From Acidimicrobiaceae bacterium (GTDB lineage: Bacteria > Actinomycetota > Acidimicrobiia > Acidimicrobiales > RAAP-2): a stretch of DNA of 46,742 bases. Below are positions 1 through 11,559 of the stretch, one piece after another. The translations under genes and the position numbers were made by a program. The stretch spans positions 1 to 46,742 of the forward strand of contig DAHUZS010000084.1 in NCBI GenBank assembly GCA_027315045.1, written 5' to 3'. The notes beneath the pieces are model-generated. The model had not been told where the DNA came from. It worked only from the letters and a program-made list of their open reading frames with translations, and did not search any database. Positions within the stretch are counted from its first letter, which is position 1. Every line of letters begins with the position of its first letter.

Positions 1-578
1 GCCCCGTTGAGCTTGGTGCCGTTGGTCGACCCGAGGTCGCGGACCACGAAGTTGTCCTCGACCCTCAGCACCTCGGCGTGGCGACGACTGACGTTGGGGT
101 CGCTCAGCACCACGGTGCACTCGGGCATCCGGCCGATCACCACCGCGTCGACCTCGATCTGCACCCGGCCGCCGCCCGGCAGCACCAGCTCGGCCGGGAC
201 CAGCCCGTCGGCTCCTTCCATGACCTCGGCGAGCACATGGAACCGACCGGCCCGCAGCCTTGGGCCCTCCAGGATCTGCACGTCGATCGGTCCGACGAAG
301 ATGTACTGCTCGCTGCGGGCGTGGTCGCGGGCCGCCTCAGCCAGCTCCCGGACCAGCGAATCGAGGAAGTTGGAGAACCGCTCCACGTCCGGGTGGGCGA
401 GCGTCACCGCGAAGGCGTTGGGGGCGATGAGCCCGCGCACCCCGACCCGACGGTGGAGGTCCATCTCGCGGGTAAGTCGACGTCCGATCTCGACCGGCTG
501 GAGATTGCTTCGGAAGGGCCTGGCCAATGTTCCTTCCACAAGGCGCTCGAGTCGGTCCTCGAACTGTTGGAGTCCCAT
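1..578 (-). CDS. fhaA: FHA-domain protein FhaA (DUF3662 + FHA), 3' end cut by window edge
   Basis: Phosphothreonine-binding signalling protein of the FhaA type, which in mycobacteria couples Ser/Thr kinase signalling to lipid II export and cell-wall growth. About 192 residues are visible. The N-terminus (MGLQQFEDRLERLVEGTLAR) and the following 120 residues match the DUF3662 domain. After a short linker an FHA domain begins (IGRMPECTVVLSD, then NVSRRHAEVL and DLGSTNGTKLNG), with the GR, SRRH and NGT phosphopeptide-loop residues. The frame runs off the left edge inside the FHA domain, so the C-terminus is unseen. Start: ATG at 578, with AGGA about 11 bases upstream; an in-frame ATG at 590 is possible but has no spacing to that site. 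The gene is followed by tRNA-Leu in divergent orientation, as I recall for mycobacterial fhaA-leuT. Its known partners MurJ and CwlM have relatives in this window. Confidence 0.9.
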   Translation of the reverse strand, partial: MGLQQFEDRLERLVEGTLARPFRSNLQPVEIGRRLTREMDLHRRVGVRGLIAPNAFAVTLAHPDVERFSNFLDSLVRELAEAARDHARSEQYIFVGPIDVQILEGPRLRAGRFHVLAEVMEGADGLVPAELVLPGGGRVQIEVDAVVIGRMPECTVVLSDPNVSRRHAEVLRVEDNFVVRDLGSTNGTKLNG

Positions 579-672
579 GGTCTGGGACATCCTACTGGGC
601 AAACCCCCGAATCTGGGCTCGACCGGGCCGCGCATGCCCTGGTGGCGGGTGGAGTGGGGGTCGCCCGTTGAC

Positions 673-678
673 TAGCCT
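673..678 (+). promoter_or_regulatory. -10 element (TAGCCT) for tRNA-Leu
   Basis: TAGCCT preceded by GAC lies 10 bases before the first base of the tRNA. It is one of five G(A/C)CTAGNNT sites in the window that sit just upstream of genes. I see no convincing -35 hexamer, so the call rests on position and motif recurrence. Confidence 0.45.
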
Positions 679-688
679 GAGCCGACTC

Positions 689-772
689 GGGCGAGTGGCG
701 GAATAGGCAGACGCGCAGGATTCAGGTTCCTGTGTCCGAAAGGATGTGGGGGTTCAAGTCCCCCCTCGCCCA
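689..772 (+). tRNA. tRNA-Leu (anticodon CAG)
   Basis: A cloverleaf can be drawn by hand. The acceptor stem GGGCGAG (689-695) pairs with CTCGCCC (765-771), with discriminator A772. The anticodon stem CAGGA/TCCTG (716-720/728-732) encloses loop TTCAGGT with anticodon CAG at 723-725. The T stem GGGGG/CCCCC (748-752/760-764) encloses TTCAAGT. The long variable arm between 733 and 747 is typical of class II leucine tRNAs. The CCA tail is not fully encoded (ACC then C). It decodes CUG, a major leucine codon in this GC-rich genome. Confidence 0.95.
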
Positions 773-910
773 CCCGAGCTGACCTGGGAATCCTCGAACG
801 CCGGGTCGCCGGTCGGTGACGGCCACCGTCTTCGGGCCGACCGACGCTCCGTCACCGAAGCGACCGGCCGGTTCTTCCCGGGATCCTGCATCCGACAGGA
901 TATGGGACCG

Positions 911-1723
911 ATGAGCGGGGACCCTTCGACGAGCAACGCAACCTCCGGCTCCGCCCGCTACACCCACGGCCATCACGCCAGCGTGCTGCGGTCGCACCAA
1001 CAGCGCACAGCGGAGAACTCGGCCGCCTACCTCCTCCCCCACCTCAGCGCGGGCATGTCCCTCCTCGACGTGGGCTGCGGCCCCGGCACCGTCACCGCCG
1101 ACCTGGCCGAACTGGTCGCCCCGGGCGCGGTGGTGGGCCTCGACGCCGCACTCGAGGTGGGTGGAATGGTCGCCGGGGTGCCCTTCGAGGCGGCCGACGT
1201 GTTCGCGCTCCCCCACGGTGACCAAGTCTTCGACGTGGTCCACGCCCACCAGGTGCTCCAGCACGTCGCCGACCCGGTAGCGGCGTTGCAAGAGATGGGC
1301 CGGGTCTGCCGGTCCGGTGGCCTGGTGGCGGCTCGCGACGGCGACTACGGCGCGATGACCTGGTTCCCCAACGTCCCCGAACTCCACCGTTGGCTCGAGC
1401 TCTACCGCCGGGTCGCCCGAGCAAACGGGGGCGAACCTGACGCCGGACGGCGACTCGGGGCCTGGGCTCGGGCCGCCGGCTACGACGAGGTACGCGTATC
1501 GGCCTCGGCCTGGTGCTTCGCTTCCCCGCAGGACCGGCGCTGGTGGGCGGAGACCTGGGCGCAACGGGTCAGCACGAGCGCCCTCGGTGACCGGGCGGTC
1601 GAGTTGGGCCTGGCCGACCGGGCCGAGCTGATGGAGCTGGCCGGAGGCTGGCTCCGGTGGGCCGACGAGCCCGACGGCTGGTTCGCGGTTCTCCACGGTG
1701 AGGTGCTCTGCCGGCCGGGCTGA
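911..1723 (+). CDS. Class I SAM-dependent methyltransferase
   Basis: 270 residues with a Rossmann-type methyltransferase fold. Motif I is LLDVGCGPGTVTADLAELV (about residues 42-60). An acidic residue follows at the end of strand 2 (VVGLDAA). Motif VFDVVHAHQVLQHVADP then resembles the UbiE/Methyltransf_11 group. The substrate cannot be told from sequence. ATG 911 is chosen because AGGA (897-900) lies 10 bases upstream; ATG 902 in the same frame is only 1 base from that site. The gene lies directly downstream of tRNA-Leu on the same strand with about 140 bases between them. Family assignment is firm; the specific reaction is unknown. Confidence 0.8.
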   Translation: MSGDPSTSNATSGSARYTHGHHASVLRSHQQRTAENSAAYLLPHLSAGMSLLDVGCGPGTVTADLAELVAPGAVVGLDAALEVGGMVAGVPFEAADVFALPHGDQVFDVVHAHQVLQHVADPVAALQEMGRVCRSGGLVAARDGDYGAMTWFPNVPELHRWLELYRRVARANGGEPDAGRRLGAWARAAGYDEVRVSASAWCFASPQDRRWWAETWAQRVSTSALGDRAVELGLADRAELMELAGGWLRWADEPDGWFAVLHGEVLCRPG

Positions 1724-1876
1724 AGCGCCTCGGGGCGTTCTCGTCGTCGGCCGGCCCGTTGCCGACAACCCGCCTCGCTGCCACGCTCGGCGGGGCACGA
1801 CCGAAATGGCTGGTCGGGCACTACGCTGGGGGTGCCCGTCGGCCGGCGGGTAACGGGGATTCGGGCGAGGTGGCCG

Positions 1877-2965
1877 GTGATCTTGCACCGTGACGGTCCG
1901 GGCCGTCGCACGGGGGCGTCGCCCAGGCCGGGTTCGGTCCCGGAGTTGGCGCGGGTCCTCCGCCAGACCCGTTCAGCCCAGCGCCTCGAGCTCTTCCAGG
2001 TCAGCCAGCAGACCGGGATCCCCCTCGACCACCTCTCGGACCTCGAGTCCGGAACAGTCGACCGCCTTCCCGACCGGGTGGAGATCCTGAAGGCGCTGGG
2101 CAGCTACGCCAGCTTCCTCGGGCTCCCCGGGGACCAGTTCGTCGTGACCCTCGTCGAGCACTGGCCGGTGGCGCCGTACACCCTCCCGGTGGTCGTGGTC
2201 CACGACGATGCCGACGGCACCGGTCGGCTCACCACCGTCGGGACCCCCCCGCCGGCGTCCTCCCCGCCGGCGTCCTCCCCGGGGCCCGAGCTCGAGACCA
2301 AGGCGATCCCCCTCTCCATGCCCAAACGGGTCGCGCCGCCGACCTCGGTCGGGCTCCCGGTCTTCACCGAACGCCACAGCTCGACCGCCCAGGTGCCGGT
2401 CGTGATGGCCGACACCGGCAAGACCCCGGCCGTCCGACAGGGCGACGGCTTCGGGATGGCGGCGGTCCGTGCCGCCGTCGTAGTCGCTCTGGTCTTGGTC
2501 CTCATCGGCACCGCCTGGCTGGTGCTCAACCGGGTCCGCCCCCAGTGGCTGGCCCGCCTGCGCCTCCCCTACACCAGCCAGGGGGCGATCGCGCCGTCCC
2601 CGGGGAGCGGCGGCGGGACGGGCACGATCGGCACGACCGCCGCCATCACCGCCGCACCGTCCATGCACCTGGTCTCGGCGACCGGGACCCAGGCCACCTT
2701 CTCGGTCACGAGCCCGCGCTTTGAGGTGCAGATCAGCGCGAGTGGGGGCGAGACCTGGGTGCAGGCCACCGGGCCGCTCTCGACCGCACCCTCCTACGAA
2801 GGGGTCCTGAAGAACGGCCAGTCCCAGGTGGTTCCAGCCAATCACCAGCTGGTGGTCCGGATCGGCTCCATCGCGGCCCGCATCGCCGTACGGGTCGACC
2901 ACCACCTGATCGGGACCTACGTCCCCCCGGGGGCCCCGTTCATGATGACCTTCACCGCCCAGTAG
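1877..2965 (+). CDS. RodZ-like protein: cytoplasmic HTH domain, one TM segment, extracytoplasmic domain
   Basis: 362 residues. An N-terminal helix-turn-helix of the HTH_25/RodZ kind (VPELARVLRQTRSAQRLELF, then SQQTGIPLDHLSDLESGTVD) spans about residues 20-75. A Pro/Ser-rich linker and one strong membrane helix (VVVALVLVLIGTAWLVL, about residues 200-216) follow. The C-terminal beta-rich region (LVSATGTQATFSVTSPRFEV) resembles the DUF4115 domain of RodZ. RodZ links MreB to the envelope; whether this protein does so is inference, and no mreB is visible here. Start: GTG 1877, 6 bases after GAGG (1867-1870). An upstream in-frame extension to 1832 lacks domain support. Topology is well supported, the name less so. 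Confidence 0.6.
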   Translation: MILHRDGPGRRTGASPRPGSVPELARVLRQTRSAQRLELFQVSQQTGIPLDHLSDLESGTVDRLPDRVEILKALGSYASFLGLPGDQFVVTLVEHWPVAPYTLPVVVVHDDADGTGRLTTVGTPPPASSPPASSPGPELETKAIPLSMPKRVAPPTSVGLPVFTERHSSTAQVPVVMADTGKTPAVRQGDGFGMAAVRAAVVVALVLVLIGTAWLVLNRVRPQWLARLRLPYTSQGAIAPSPGSGGGTGTIGTTAAITAAPSMHLVSATGTQATFSVTSPRFEVQISASGGETWVQATGPLSTAPSYEGVLKNGQSQVVPANHQLVVRIGSIAARIAVRVDHHLIGTYVPPGAPFMMTFTAQ

Positions 2966-3329
2966 GGGCCGGGGCCGGGGGCCACGCCCCGCCAACCGGG
3001 TCCGGACCCCGGCTTTCCCTGACGCGGGGCGGGCTGTCGAGGGACGGATCGTCGTCGCCAGCGCCGGGCCGCCAGCGGATGGAGCCGGGCTCAAGGTGGA
3101 GTCGGGTCCGGTCACGCCAGCCACCTTCGTTGAGGGTCCGCAGTCCGAGCGCTGGCGACCCTGGGAGCCAAATGGGTCTCCCGTCATGGCTCGAAGCGGT
3201 GCTCATCTCGCTGTCGCCTCGTCGATGGCGGGGTCAGGTCGGCTGAGAGACTCGCTCCGGTCGCCATCGCACTCGAGGGTCCTCGAAGGACCAGGCGTGG
3301 GGCCTGGCGGTACGAGTGATCGGTAGCGG
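2966..3329. other. Gene-poor interval next to the IS remnant
   Basis: I find no convincing gene. A GGGTCCGGACCC palindrome at 2998-3009, about 30 bases after the RodZ-like stop, could act as a weak GC-rich terminator. Short open frames on both strands (3096-3326 plus, 2952-3206 minus) have no recognisable motif or ribosome-binding site. The stretch may contain further decayed insertion-sequence DNA. Confidence 0.4.
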
Positions 3330-3960
3330 TCATGGGCGGGCGGGCTTGGTGCAGGGGGCGAACGCTCTAGTCCTCAACATGTGCCAGATGGCCTCGGCCA
3401 GCGTGCGAGCGACGTCGACCCGGGCGACCTTCGTCCCCGCTGCCTGGCACGACCGACACCAGTCAGCACTCGCATAGCGGCTGGACCAGTCATCGGGGCC
3501 CGCCCACTGGGAGTGGTCCCGGTAGGCGGTGTCGGCCGGCGTGGGTGGCGGCCTCGGTGCGCGCCGAGCGCAAGTGCTGGGGCCCGTTCTTCGACAACGG
3601 CCCCCGGTGGTCCGTGCCGCCGGGACCCGCCCGCTGGAGCCGCAGCGCTTCTTCGGCGAGGAGAGGCGAGCCCCGGCGCGCTCATGAGGAGCGGCACGAA
3701 AGGTGGTCGCACCGGGCATGGATGCCCGATGCGAGCTGCGTGGCGTGGCGAGGGTTCTTGCCACGCCGGCGCGACGCCTGACGAGGTGGAGCCGTCAGCG
3801 GGCGGGCGCTCGTGCCCCTCGGACCTCGGGTGAAAGAAGCCAGATGGCGGACACGACATCCCGGCGCGACCGCTCGGCCCGGATCCGGGCGTCGATGCGA
3901 TCCGTCTTGCCGGCGAGCGGCGCGACCCCCTTCACCTTCTCGGCACCAGGGCCAGGGTGC
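3330..3960 (-). pseudogene. Decayed IS110-family (IS110/IS116/IS902) transposase
   Basis: Fragments of an IS110-type transposase occur in order but in different frames on the minus strand. Near 3948-3885 is KVKGVAPLAGKTDRIDARI, the region with the DEDD-type acidic residues of this family, followed by RDVVSAIWL. Then come a GHPCPV fragment and FVPLLMSAPGLA, the start of the Transposase_20 domain. Next is HRGPLSKNGPQHLRSARTEA in a shifted frame, and finally TKVARVDVARTLAEAIWHML with the normal C-terminus, ending at a TGA at 3330. At least two frameshifts and internal deletions separate the pieces, so it cannot encode an active enzyme. The 5' portion and element ends are not recognisable. It lies in the gap downstream of gyrA. 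Confidence 0.8.
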
Positions 3961-4063
3961 CTCCTCGAGGATCGTTGTGCTCTCGTCCATCACCCAGATG
4001 TCCCGCCTCGTCTGGCTCAGGTCGGTGATTGGTTCCGTCGAGAACCCAAGGTCTCCCACCGGG

Positions 4064-4078
4064 GGAGGCCCCGCCTCC
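4064..4078. terminator. GC-rich hairpin after gyrA
   Basis: GGAGGC-CCC-GCCTCC, a perfect 6-bp stem with a 3-base loop, lies 6 bases beyond the gyrA stop. No T-run follows on the minus strand, so it would be a non-canonical terminator at best. Confidence 0.35.
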
Positions 4079-4084
4079 AGGCAT

Positions 4085-6595
4085 TCAGTCCTGTTCGGCC
4101 GCCACCGGCGCCACTGCCGCCACGGCCTGGCCCTCGTCGAGGTTCATGACCCGCACCCCGGTGGCGTCGCGGCCCTGGGAGGCGATCTCGCGCACCGAGG
4201 TCCTGATAGTCACGCCCCCCGAGGACACGAGCAGGATGTCGCTCTCGTAAGGGACCATGAAGGCAGCCACCACCGCACCACGGCGAGCCGTCAGCTTGAT
4301 CCCCCGGACCCCCTGCCCGCCCCGAGCTTGGGTGTGGAACCGGTCGAGCTTGGTCCGCTTGCCGTAGCCGGCGTCGGTCACCATGAGGATGTCCACGTCG
4401 TCCCGGGCCACGTCGCAGGAGACGACCTCGTCGTCGGAGCGTAGCTTGATCCCCCGGACCCCGGCGGCATCCCGGCCCATCGGCCGCACGTCGCGTTCGG
4501 AGAAGCGGATGGTCATCCCCTGCTTGGTCACGACGAACAGGTCATCCTGGCCAGCGGTCTCGATCACCCGCACCAGGCGGTCGCCGTCACGCAGGCTGAT
4601 GGCGATGAAGCCCTCGCGTCGCGACTTGTCGTACTCGCTGAAGGCCGTCTTCTTCACCTGTCCCTGGGCGGAAGCGAACATGAGGAAGTGGTCCGACGGG
4701 AAGTCCCGGGTGTCGACGATGGCGCGGATCGTCTCGCCGCTCTCGAGGGGAAGGAGGTTGACGAGGGCCGTGCCCCGGGCCGTCCGGTCCTTGGTCGGGA
4801 TCTCGTGCCCGCGCAGCCGGTAGACCCGGCCGGTGTCGGAGAACAAGAGAACGTAGGCGTGCGACGTGGTGTGGACCACGTGGGTGACCAGATCCTCCTC
4901 TTTGAGCCGGGCCCCCTGCACGCCGCGCCCGCCCCGGGCTTGGGTCCGGAAGGCCGTCGCCGGCACGGCCTTCACGTACCCGGCGGCGGTCATGGTGACC
5001 ACGATCTCCTGATCGTTGATGAGGTCCTCCATCGCCAGCTCGCCCGGGTCGTGGGTGATCACGCTCCGGCGGGGGTCGGCGAACTTCTCCCGCACCTCGG
5101 CCAGCTCGGTCTTGATGACCCCCCGCAGCTTGGCGTCGTCCGACAGGATGGCCTCGAGCTCGGCGATCGTCGCCTGCAACCCGGCCAGTTCCTGCTCCAG
5201 CTCGCTGCGGCCCAGCCTGGTCAACCGGCCCAGCTGGAGGTCCAAGATGTGGTTGGCCTGCTCCTCGCTGAAGGAGAACGGCTCGGCCATCAACGCGGCC
5301 CGGGCCGCGGCCCGGTCTTCGGACGCCCGGATGGTGGCGATCACCGCGTCGAGCATGTCGATCGCCCGCAGCAGCCCCTCGACGATGTGGGCCCGGGCCT
5401 GGGCCTTGCGGAGCTGGTACTCCGAACGCCGGGTGATCACCTCGACCTGATGGGCCACGTAGTGGCCGAGCAGCTGGGCCAGGTTGAGGGTCCTCGGGAC
5501 GCCGTCGACCAGCGCGAGGGTGTTCATCCCGAACGTCCCCTGCAACGGAGTGTGCTTGTAGAGCTTGTTCAACACGACGTTGGCGTTGGCGTCACGCTTG
5601 AGCCGGATCACCAGCCGCGGCTTGCGGGCGGCCGAGTCGTTCTGCACCTCGGCGATCCCGTCGAGGTCGCCCGAGCGGACCAGGTCATGGATCTTCTGCT
5701 CCACCACCTCGACCGAGGTCTGGTAGGGAAGCTCGGTGACGACGATGCTCGTCACCCCCCGCTGCTCGTCGACCTCTGCCACCGCCCGCATCCGGATCGA
5801 CCCCCGGCCGGTGCGGTAGGCGTCGTGGATCCCCTGGCGGCCGAGGATCAACGCCCCGGTGGGAAAGTCCGGCCCCAGCACGAACTTCATGAGGTCGTCG
5901 GGCGTGGCGTCAGGATGGTCAATGAGATGGACCGTCGCGTCGATCACCTCACCCAGGTTGTGCGGGGCGATCTTCGTGGCCATCCCGACCGCGATCCCCT
6001 CAGACCCGTTGACCAACAGGTTGGGGAACCGCGCCGGTAGCACCAGCGGCTCCTCGGTCGCGTTGGAGTAGTTCGGACCGAAGTCCACCGTCTCCTCGTC
6101 GATGCCGGCCATCAACTCCATGGTGAGCGTCTCGAGCCGGCATTCGGTATAGCGCATGGCCGCAGGCCCCTCGTCGGGACCGGTGCCGCCGAAGTTCCCG
6201 TGGCCGTCGATGAGCGGGTGACGCATGCTGAAGTCCTGGACCATCCGGACCAGTGCGTCGTAGATGGCGCCGTCGCCGTGTGGGTGGTAGGTACCCATGA
6301 CCCGGCCCACGACCTCGGCGCACTTCACGTGGGGTCGGTCGGGCCGCAGCCCCTGGTCGAACATCGTGTAGAGGATGCGGCGCTGCACCGGTTTCAGTCC
6401 GTCCCGCACGTCGGGCAGGGCCCGGGCGGTGATGACCGACATCGAGTACTCGATGAACGAGCGCTCCATTTCCTCTTGGATCTCGATGGGCTCGATGAAG
6501 CCCAGGACGACCTCCGCGTCCCCCGGTCCCTGGCCATTGGTGCCCTGCCCGTTGGTCGACGCCCCGGCGCTCCTCGTGGTCCTTCTGCTCGGCAT
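4085..6595 (-). CDS. gyrA: DNA gyrase subunit A
   Basis: 836-residue breakage-reunion subunit of DNA gyrase, full length for the family. The winged-helix region contains YHPHGDGAIYDALVRM, and the catalytic tyrosine is Tyr149 in AAMRYTECRL. The tower and coiled-coil region follow. The C-terminal pinwheel has the GyrA box QARGGRG and a second related blade, QARGGQG. At the position equivalent to E. coli Ser83 (first residue after HPHGD) the residue is Gly109, while the Asp87 equivalent (Asp113) is kept. The first 28 residues form a Ser/Gly/Asn-rich extension with a repeated TNGQG. ATG 6595 lies 14 bases after the gyrB stop, so the two genes are almost certainly co-transcribed. Confidence 0.97.
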   Translation of the reverse strand: MPSRRTTRSAGASTNGQGTNGQGPGDAEVVLGFIEPIEIQEEMERSFIEYSMSVITARALPDVRDGLKPVQRRILYTMFDQGLRPDRPHVKCAEVVGRVMGTYHPHGDGAIYDALVRMVQDFSMRHPLIDGHGNFGGTGPDEGPAAMRYTECRLETLTMELMAGIDEETVDFGPNYSNATEEPLVLPARFPNLLVNGSEGIAVGMATKIAPHNLGEVIDATVHLIDHPDATPDDLMKFVLGPDFPTGALILGRQGIHDAYRTGRGSIRMRAVAEVDEQRGVTSIVVTELPYQTSVEVVEQKIHDLVRSGDLDGIAEVQNDSAARKPRLVIRLKRDANANVVLNKLYKHTPLQGTFGMNTLALVDGVPRTLNLAQLLGHYVAHQVEVITRRSEYQLRKAQARAHIVEGLLRAIDMLDAVIATIRASEDRAAARAALMAEPFSFSEEQANHILDLQLGRLTRLGRSELEQELAGLQATIAELEAILSDDAKLRGVIKTELAEVREKFADPRRSVITHDPGELAMEDLINDQEIVVTMTAAGYVKAVPATAFRTQARGGRGVQGARLKEEDLVTHVVHTTSHAYVLLFSDTGRVYRLRGHEIPTKDRTARGTALVNLLPLESGETIRAIVDTRDFPSDHFLMFASAQGQVKKTAFSEYDKSRREGFIAISLRDGDRLVRVIETAGQDDLFVVTKQGMTIRFSERDVRPMGRDAAGVRGIKLRSDDEVVSCDVARDDVDILMVTDAGYGKRTKLDRFHTQARGGQGVRGIKLTARRGAVVAAFMVPYESDILLVSSGGVTIRTSVREIASQGRDATGVRVMNLDEGQAVAAVAPVAAEQD

Positions 6596-6609
6596 GTCGT
6601 CGCGGCTCT

Positions 6610-9072
<2,463 letters not shown>

Positions 9073-9076
<4 letters not shown>

Positions 9077-10134
9077 GTCGAGAGCCCGGCCACGTCGAGG
9101 ACCTTGGCTACCTGCACCCCCGAAGGCACCGGTACAGCAGTGGTGAGTAGGCACTGGCCCGGGGGGAGCTGGAGAACCAGGGCGCGGGTGCGCGTCGGGT
9201 CGAGCTCGGAGAACACGTCGTCGAGCAGCAGCAGAGGCGGGCGGCCGAGGCGGGCGGTCAGCAGACGGTGCAGACCCAGTCGCAACCCGAGGGCGAGGCA
9301 GCGCTGTTCCCCCTGTGAGGCCTGGAGCCGCGCGTCCCGGCCGTCGAGCTCGATCACGACATCGTCTCGGTGGGGCCCGACGGTCGTCGCCGCCCGGCGT
9401 AGATCCTCCCGCCTGCGGGCGACCAGCGCGTCGGCGTAGGGACCGGACCAGCTCGACTCGTAGCGCAATCCCACCCGCACGGTGCCGGCCAGGGCCCGGT
9501 ACGCCGCCTCGACCAACGGGTGCAACTGTCCGAGGAGGACCCGACGGGCCGAGACCAACGCGTCCCCGGCTGTGGCCAGGCGCGCGTCCCACACATCGAG
9601 CGACCGCTCCACCTCGGCGCTGAGCCGACCACCGGCCTGACGCAGCAAGGCCCCGCGTTGGCGCAGCGCCCGCTCCGCTCCGTCCAGCGCCGTCGCCGCT
9701 CGATGATCCAAGCCGACCAACGCGTCGTCGAGCAGCCGGCGGCGGCCGGCCGGTCCGCCCCGGACCACTTCGAGGTCCTCGGGCGAGAAGACCGTGCTCG
9801 GTACGGCTTCCGCCAACTCCCGCCGCCGAGCCCGTTGCCGGTTGACCTGGGCCCGCGACCCCGCGCCACGGGCGAGTTCCAACTCGACCGTGATCCGGCG
9901 GCCCTCGACCACCAGCTCACCACGCACATACCCGCGCTCGGCGCCGTTTCGAATCACCGCCTCGCGGGGCGCACCGCGGAATGAGCGCTGCAATCCGAGG
10001 AATGCCACCGCCTCGAGAACGGTCGTCTTCCCGATCCCGTTGGCCCCGGTGAGGACCGTCGTCCCCTCCTCGGCCGGTTCGACGATCGCCGCGGCGAAGA
10101 CACGGAAGTCGGTCATGGACACCCGCTGGAGCAC
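9073..10134 (-). CDS. recF: DNA replication and repair protein RecF
   Basis: 353-residue SMC-like ATPase that helps load RecA at single-strand gaps. Walker A is GANGIGKTT (about residues 30-38), the signature is SQGEQRCLALGLRL, and Walker B is LLLLDDVFSELD. The N-terminal TDFRVF matches the family motif. The start is GTG 10134, giving MLQRVSMTDF, with no strong ribosome-binding site. The gene lies 45 bases after dnaN and overlaps dciA by 4 bases, giving the conserved dnaA-dnaN-recF-dciA order. Confidence 0.95.
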
Positions 10135-10179
10135 GCCGGGCGTGCGTTGCTCGACCCGTCCGGACCCTGGGCGCCCGGA

Positions 10180-11286
10180 TCAGGACACCCGGACCGGCAT
10201 CAGCAGATAGCGGTAGTCCTGCCGCTCGGCCGCCCGTACGGTCGCCGGACGGCTCGGATCGGCGGTTTCGATGATCACCTCATCATCTGCAACCGCCTCG
10301 ACGCCGTCGATCAGATACGACGGGTTGAACGCGATCACCAGGTCCTCCCCGAAGAAGTCCCCGTCGACGGTCTCATTGGCCTCCCCCACCTCTTGGGACA
10401 CAACCGACAAGTCCACCCCCCCGGCCCGCATCGCCAACCGGACCGGGGTGGTGTTGTCCCGGACGAGCAGCCGGACCCGCCGTAGCGCGCCCAACAACGA
10501 CTCCTTGCCGACATGCAGACGGTTCGGGTACTCGCTCGGAATCAACTGGCGGTAGTCCGGGTATGACCCGTCCAACAGCCGCGTCCGAATCTCCACCGCT
10601 CCCACCCGGAACGTGATGTCGTGGGTTCCCATGATCACCAGAACCCCGCCGTCGCCGCCCTGGATTCCGGGCAACAGGCGTTGCAGCTCGGCCAATGCCC
10701 GGGCCGGGACCAGCACGTCGGTACCGTCAGAGATCCCCTTCGTACCTCGCAGGTCACGCAACGCCAGGCGGTAGGAGTCCGTCGCCACCAACCGGACCGA
10801 ACTGTCCTCGGTGGTGATCAGCACTCCGGTCAGTAAGGGCCTTGCGTCATCGGTCGAGGCCGCCCGCACCACCTGGCGCAGCCCGTCGGCCAGGGATGCG
10901 CCGAGAAGCTGTCCCGCCTCCCCCGTCGAGGACACGACCGGGAACTCCACCACCGGGAAAGTCCGCAACTCAAAACGGGACCGAGCAGCGGAGATCTCCA
11001 CCCGTTCCTCTTTCGCTTCCAACGTCACCGCCCCGGCCTCCAAGGAACGGACGATGTCGGTTGCCAACCGGGCCGGGACCACACAATTGCCGTCCTCGAG
11101 GCCAATCACCTCCTGGTCCATCCGAATCGTGAGATCGAGGTCGGTTCCCGTCGCCTGCAGCCTGTTTCCCTCACACGACAAGAACACCCCCGACAGCACC
11201 ACCGAGGAGACACCGCGACCCCCGACTGCTCGACTCACTGTTGAGAACACGTCCACGAGCGCATCTCGTTCAGAACGGAACTTCAC
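10180..11286 (-). CDS. dnaN: DNA polymerase III beta sliding clamp
   Basis: 368 residues, the expected length for the ring-forming clamp, with three repeated clamp domains. The C-terminus YRYLLMPVRVS is the family terminus that lines the partner-binding pocket. DARPLLTGVLI and LLDGSYPDYRQLIP are typical middle-domain motifs. The start is GTG 11286 (MKFRSERDAL) with AAAGGA about 10 bases upstream. The gene is separated from dnaA by a 273-base gap proposed here as the oriC unwinding region, and is followed by recF. Confidence 0.97.
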   Translation of the reverse strand: MKFRSERDALVDVFSTVSRAVGGRGVSSVVLSGVFLSCEGNRLQATGTDLDLTIRMDQEVIGLEDGNCVVPARLATDIVRSLEAGAVTLEAKEERVEISAARSRFELRTFPVVEFPVVSSTGEAGQLLGASLADGLRQVVRAASTDDARPLLTGVLITTEDSSVRLVATDSYRLALRDLRGTKGISDGTDVLVPARALAELQRLLPGIQGGDGGVLVIMGTHDITFRVGAVEIRTRLLDGSYPDYRQLIPSEYPNRLHVGKESLLGALRRVRLLVRDNTTPVRLAMRAGGVDLSVVSQEVGEANETVDGDFFGEDLVIAFNPSYLIDGVEAVADDEVIIETADPSRPATVRAAERQDYRYLLMPVRVS

Positions 11287-11559
11287 GGTATGGCGGTCCT
11301 TTCGAGAACGGGCGCTGGGTAACTACAAGAACTAGAAGACATAGGAATTCTTAGTAGTGGTAGTAACACCTGGGGATTGTGGAAGACCGGGAAGATCCGC
11401 TGGTCGGTGGACTCATTGGGGTCTTAGGGGCAGTGGAGAATACGGGGGCGACCGGAGCGAGCAGTGGACGGAGCGCGCCGACCCTGTCGAAAACGGCGTG
11501 TGGCACCACAGGAATGGGGGACCGAACCACAGGTTTTGCATCCGATCTTCCCCAGCCAC
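11287..11559. other. Probable oriC (dnaA-dnaN intergenic region)
   Basis: This is the usual origin position in Actinobacteria. From about 11318 to 11366 the DNA is AT-rich for this genome. It is followed by a TAG/TAA trinucleotide run (11352-11366), a GC-rich spacer and a DnaA-like 9-mer, TGTGGAAGA (11378-11386). Further degenerate GTGG-containing 9-mers in the same orientation lie near 11406, 11432, 11463 and 11499, with one reversed near 11523. None is a perfect TTGTCCACA, so box calls are weak individually. The dnaN leader must also lie here. Confidence 0.65.
11352..11366 (+). promoter_or_regulatory. DnaA-trio-like unwinding element
   Basis: Five in-register triplets, TAG TAG TGG TAG TAA, lie between AT-rich DNA on the left and the GC-rich spacer plus DnaA-like box on the right. 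Read 3' to 5' away from the box these are AAT GAT GGT GAT GAT. Four of the five fit the published DnaA-trio consensus 3'-(G/A)A(T/A)-5', which DnaA uses to open single-stranded DNA at the origin. Confidence 0.6.
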
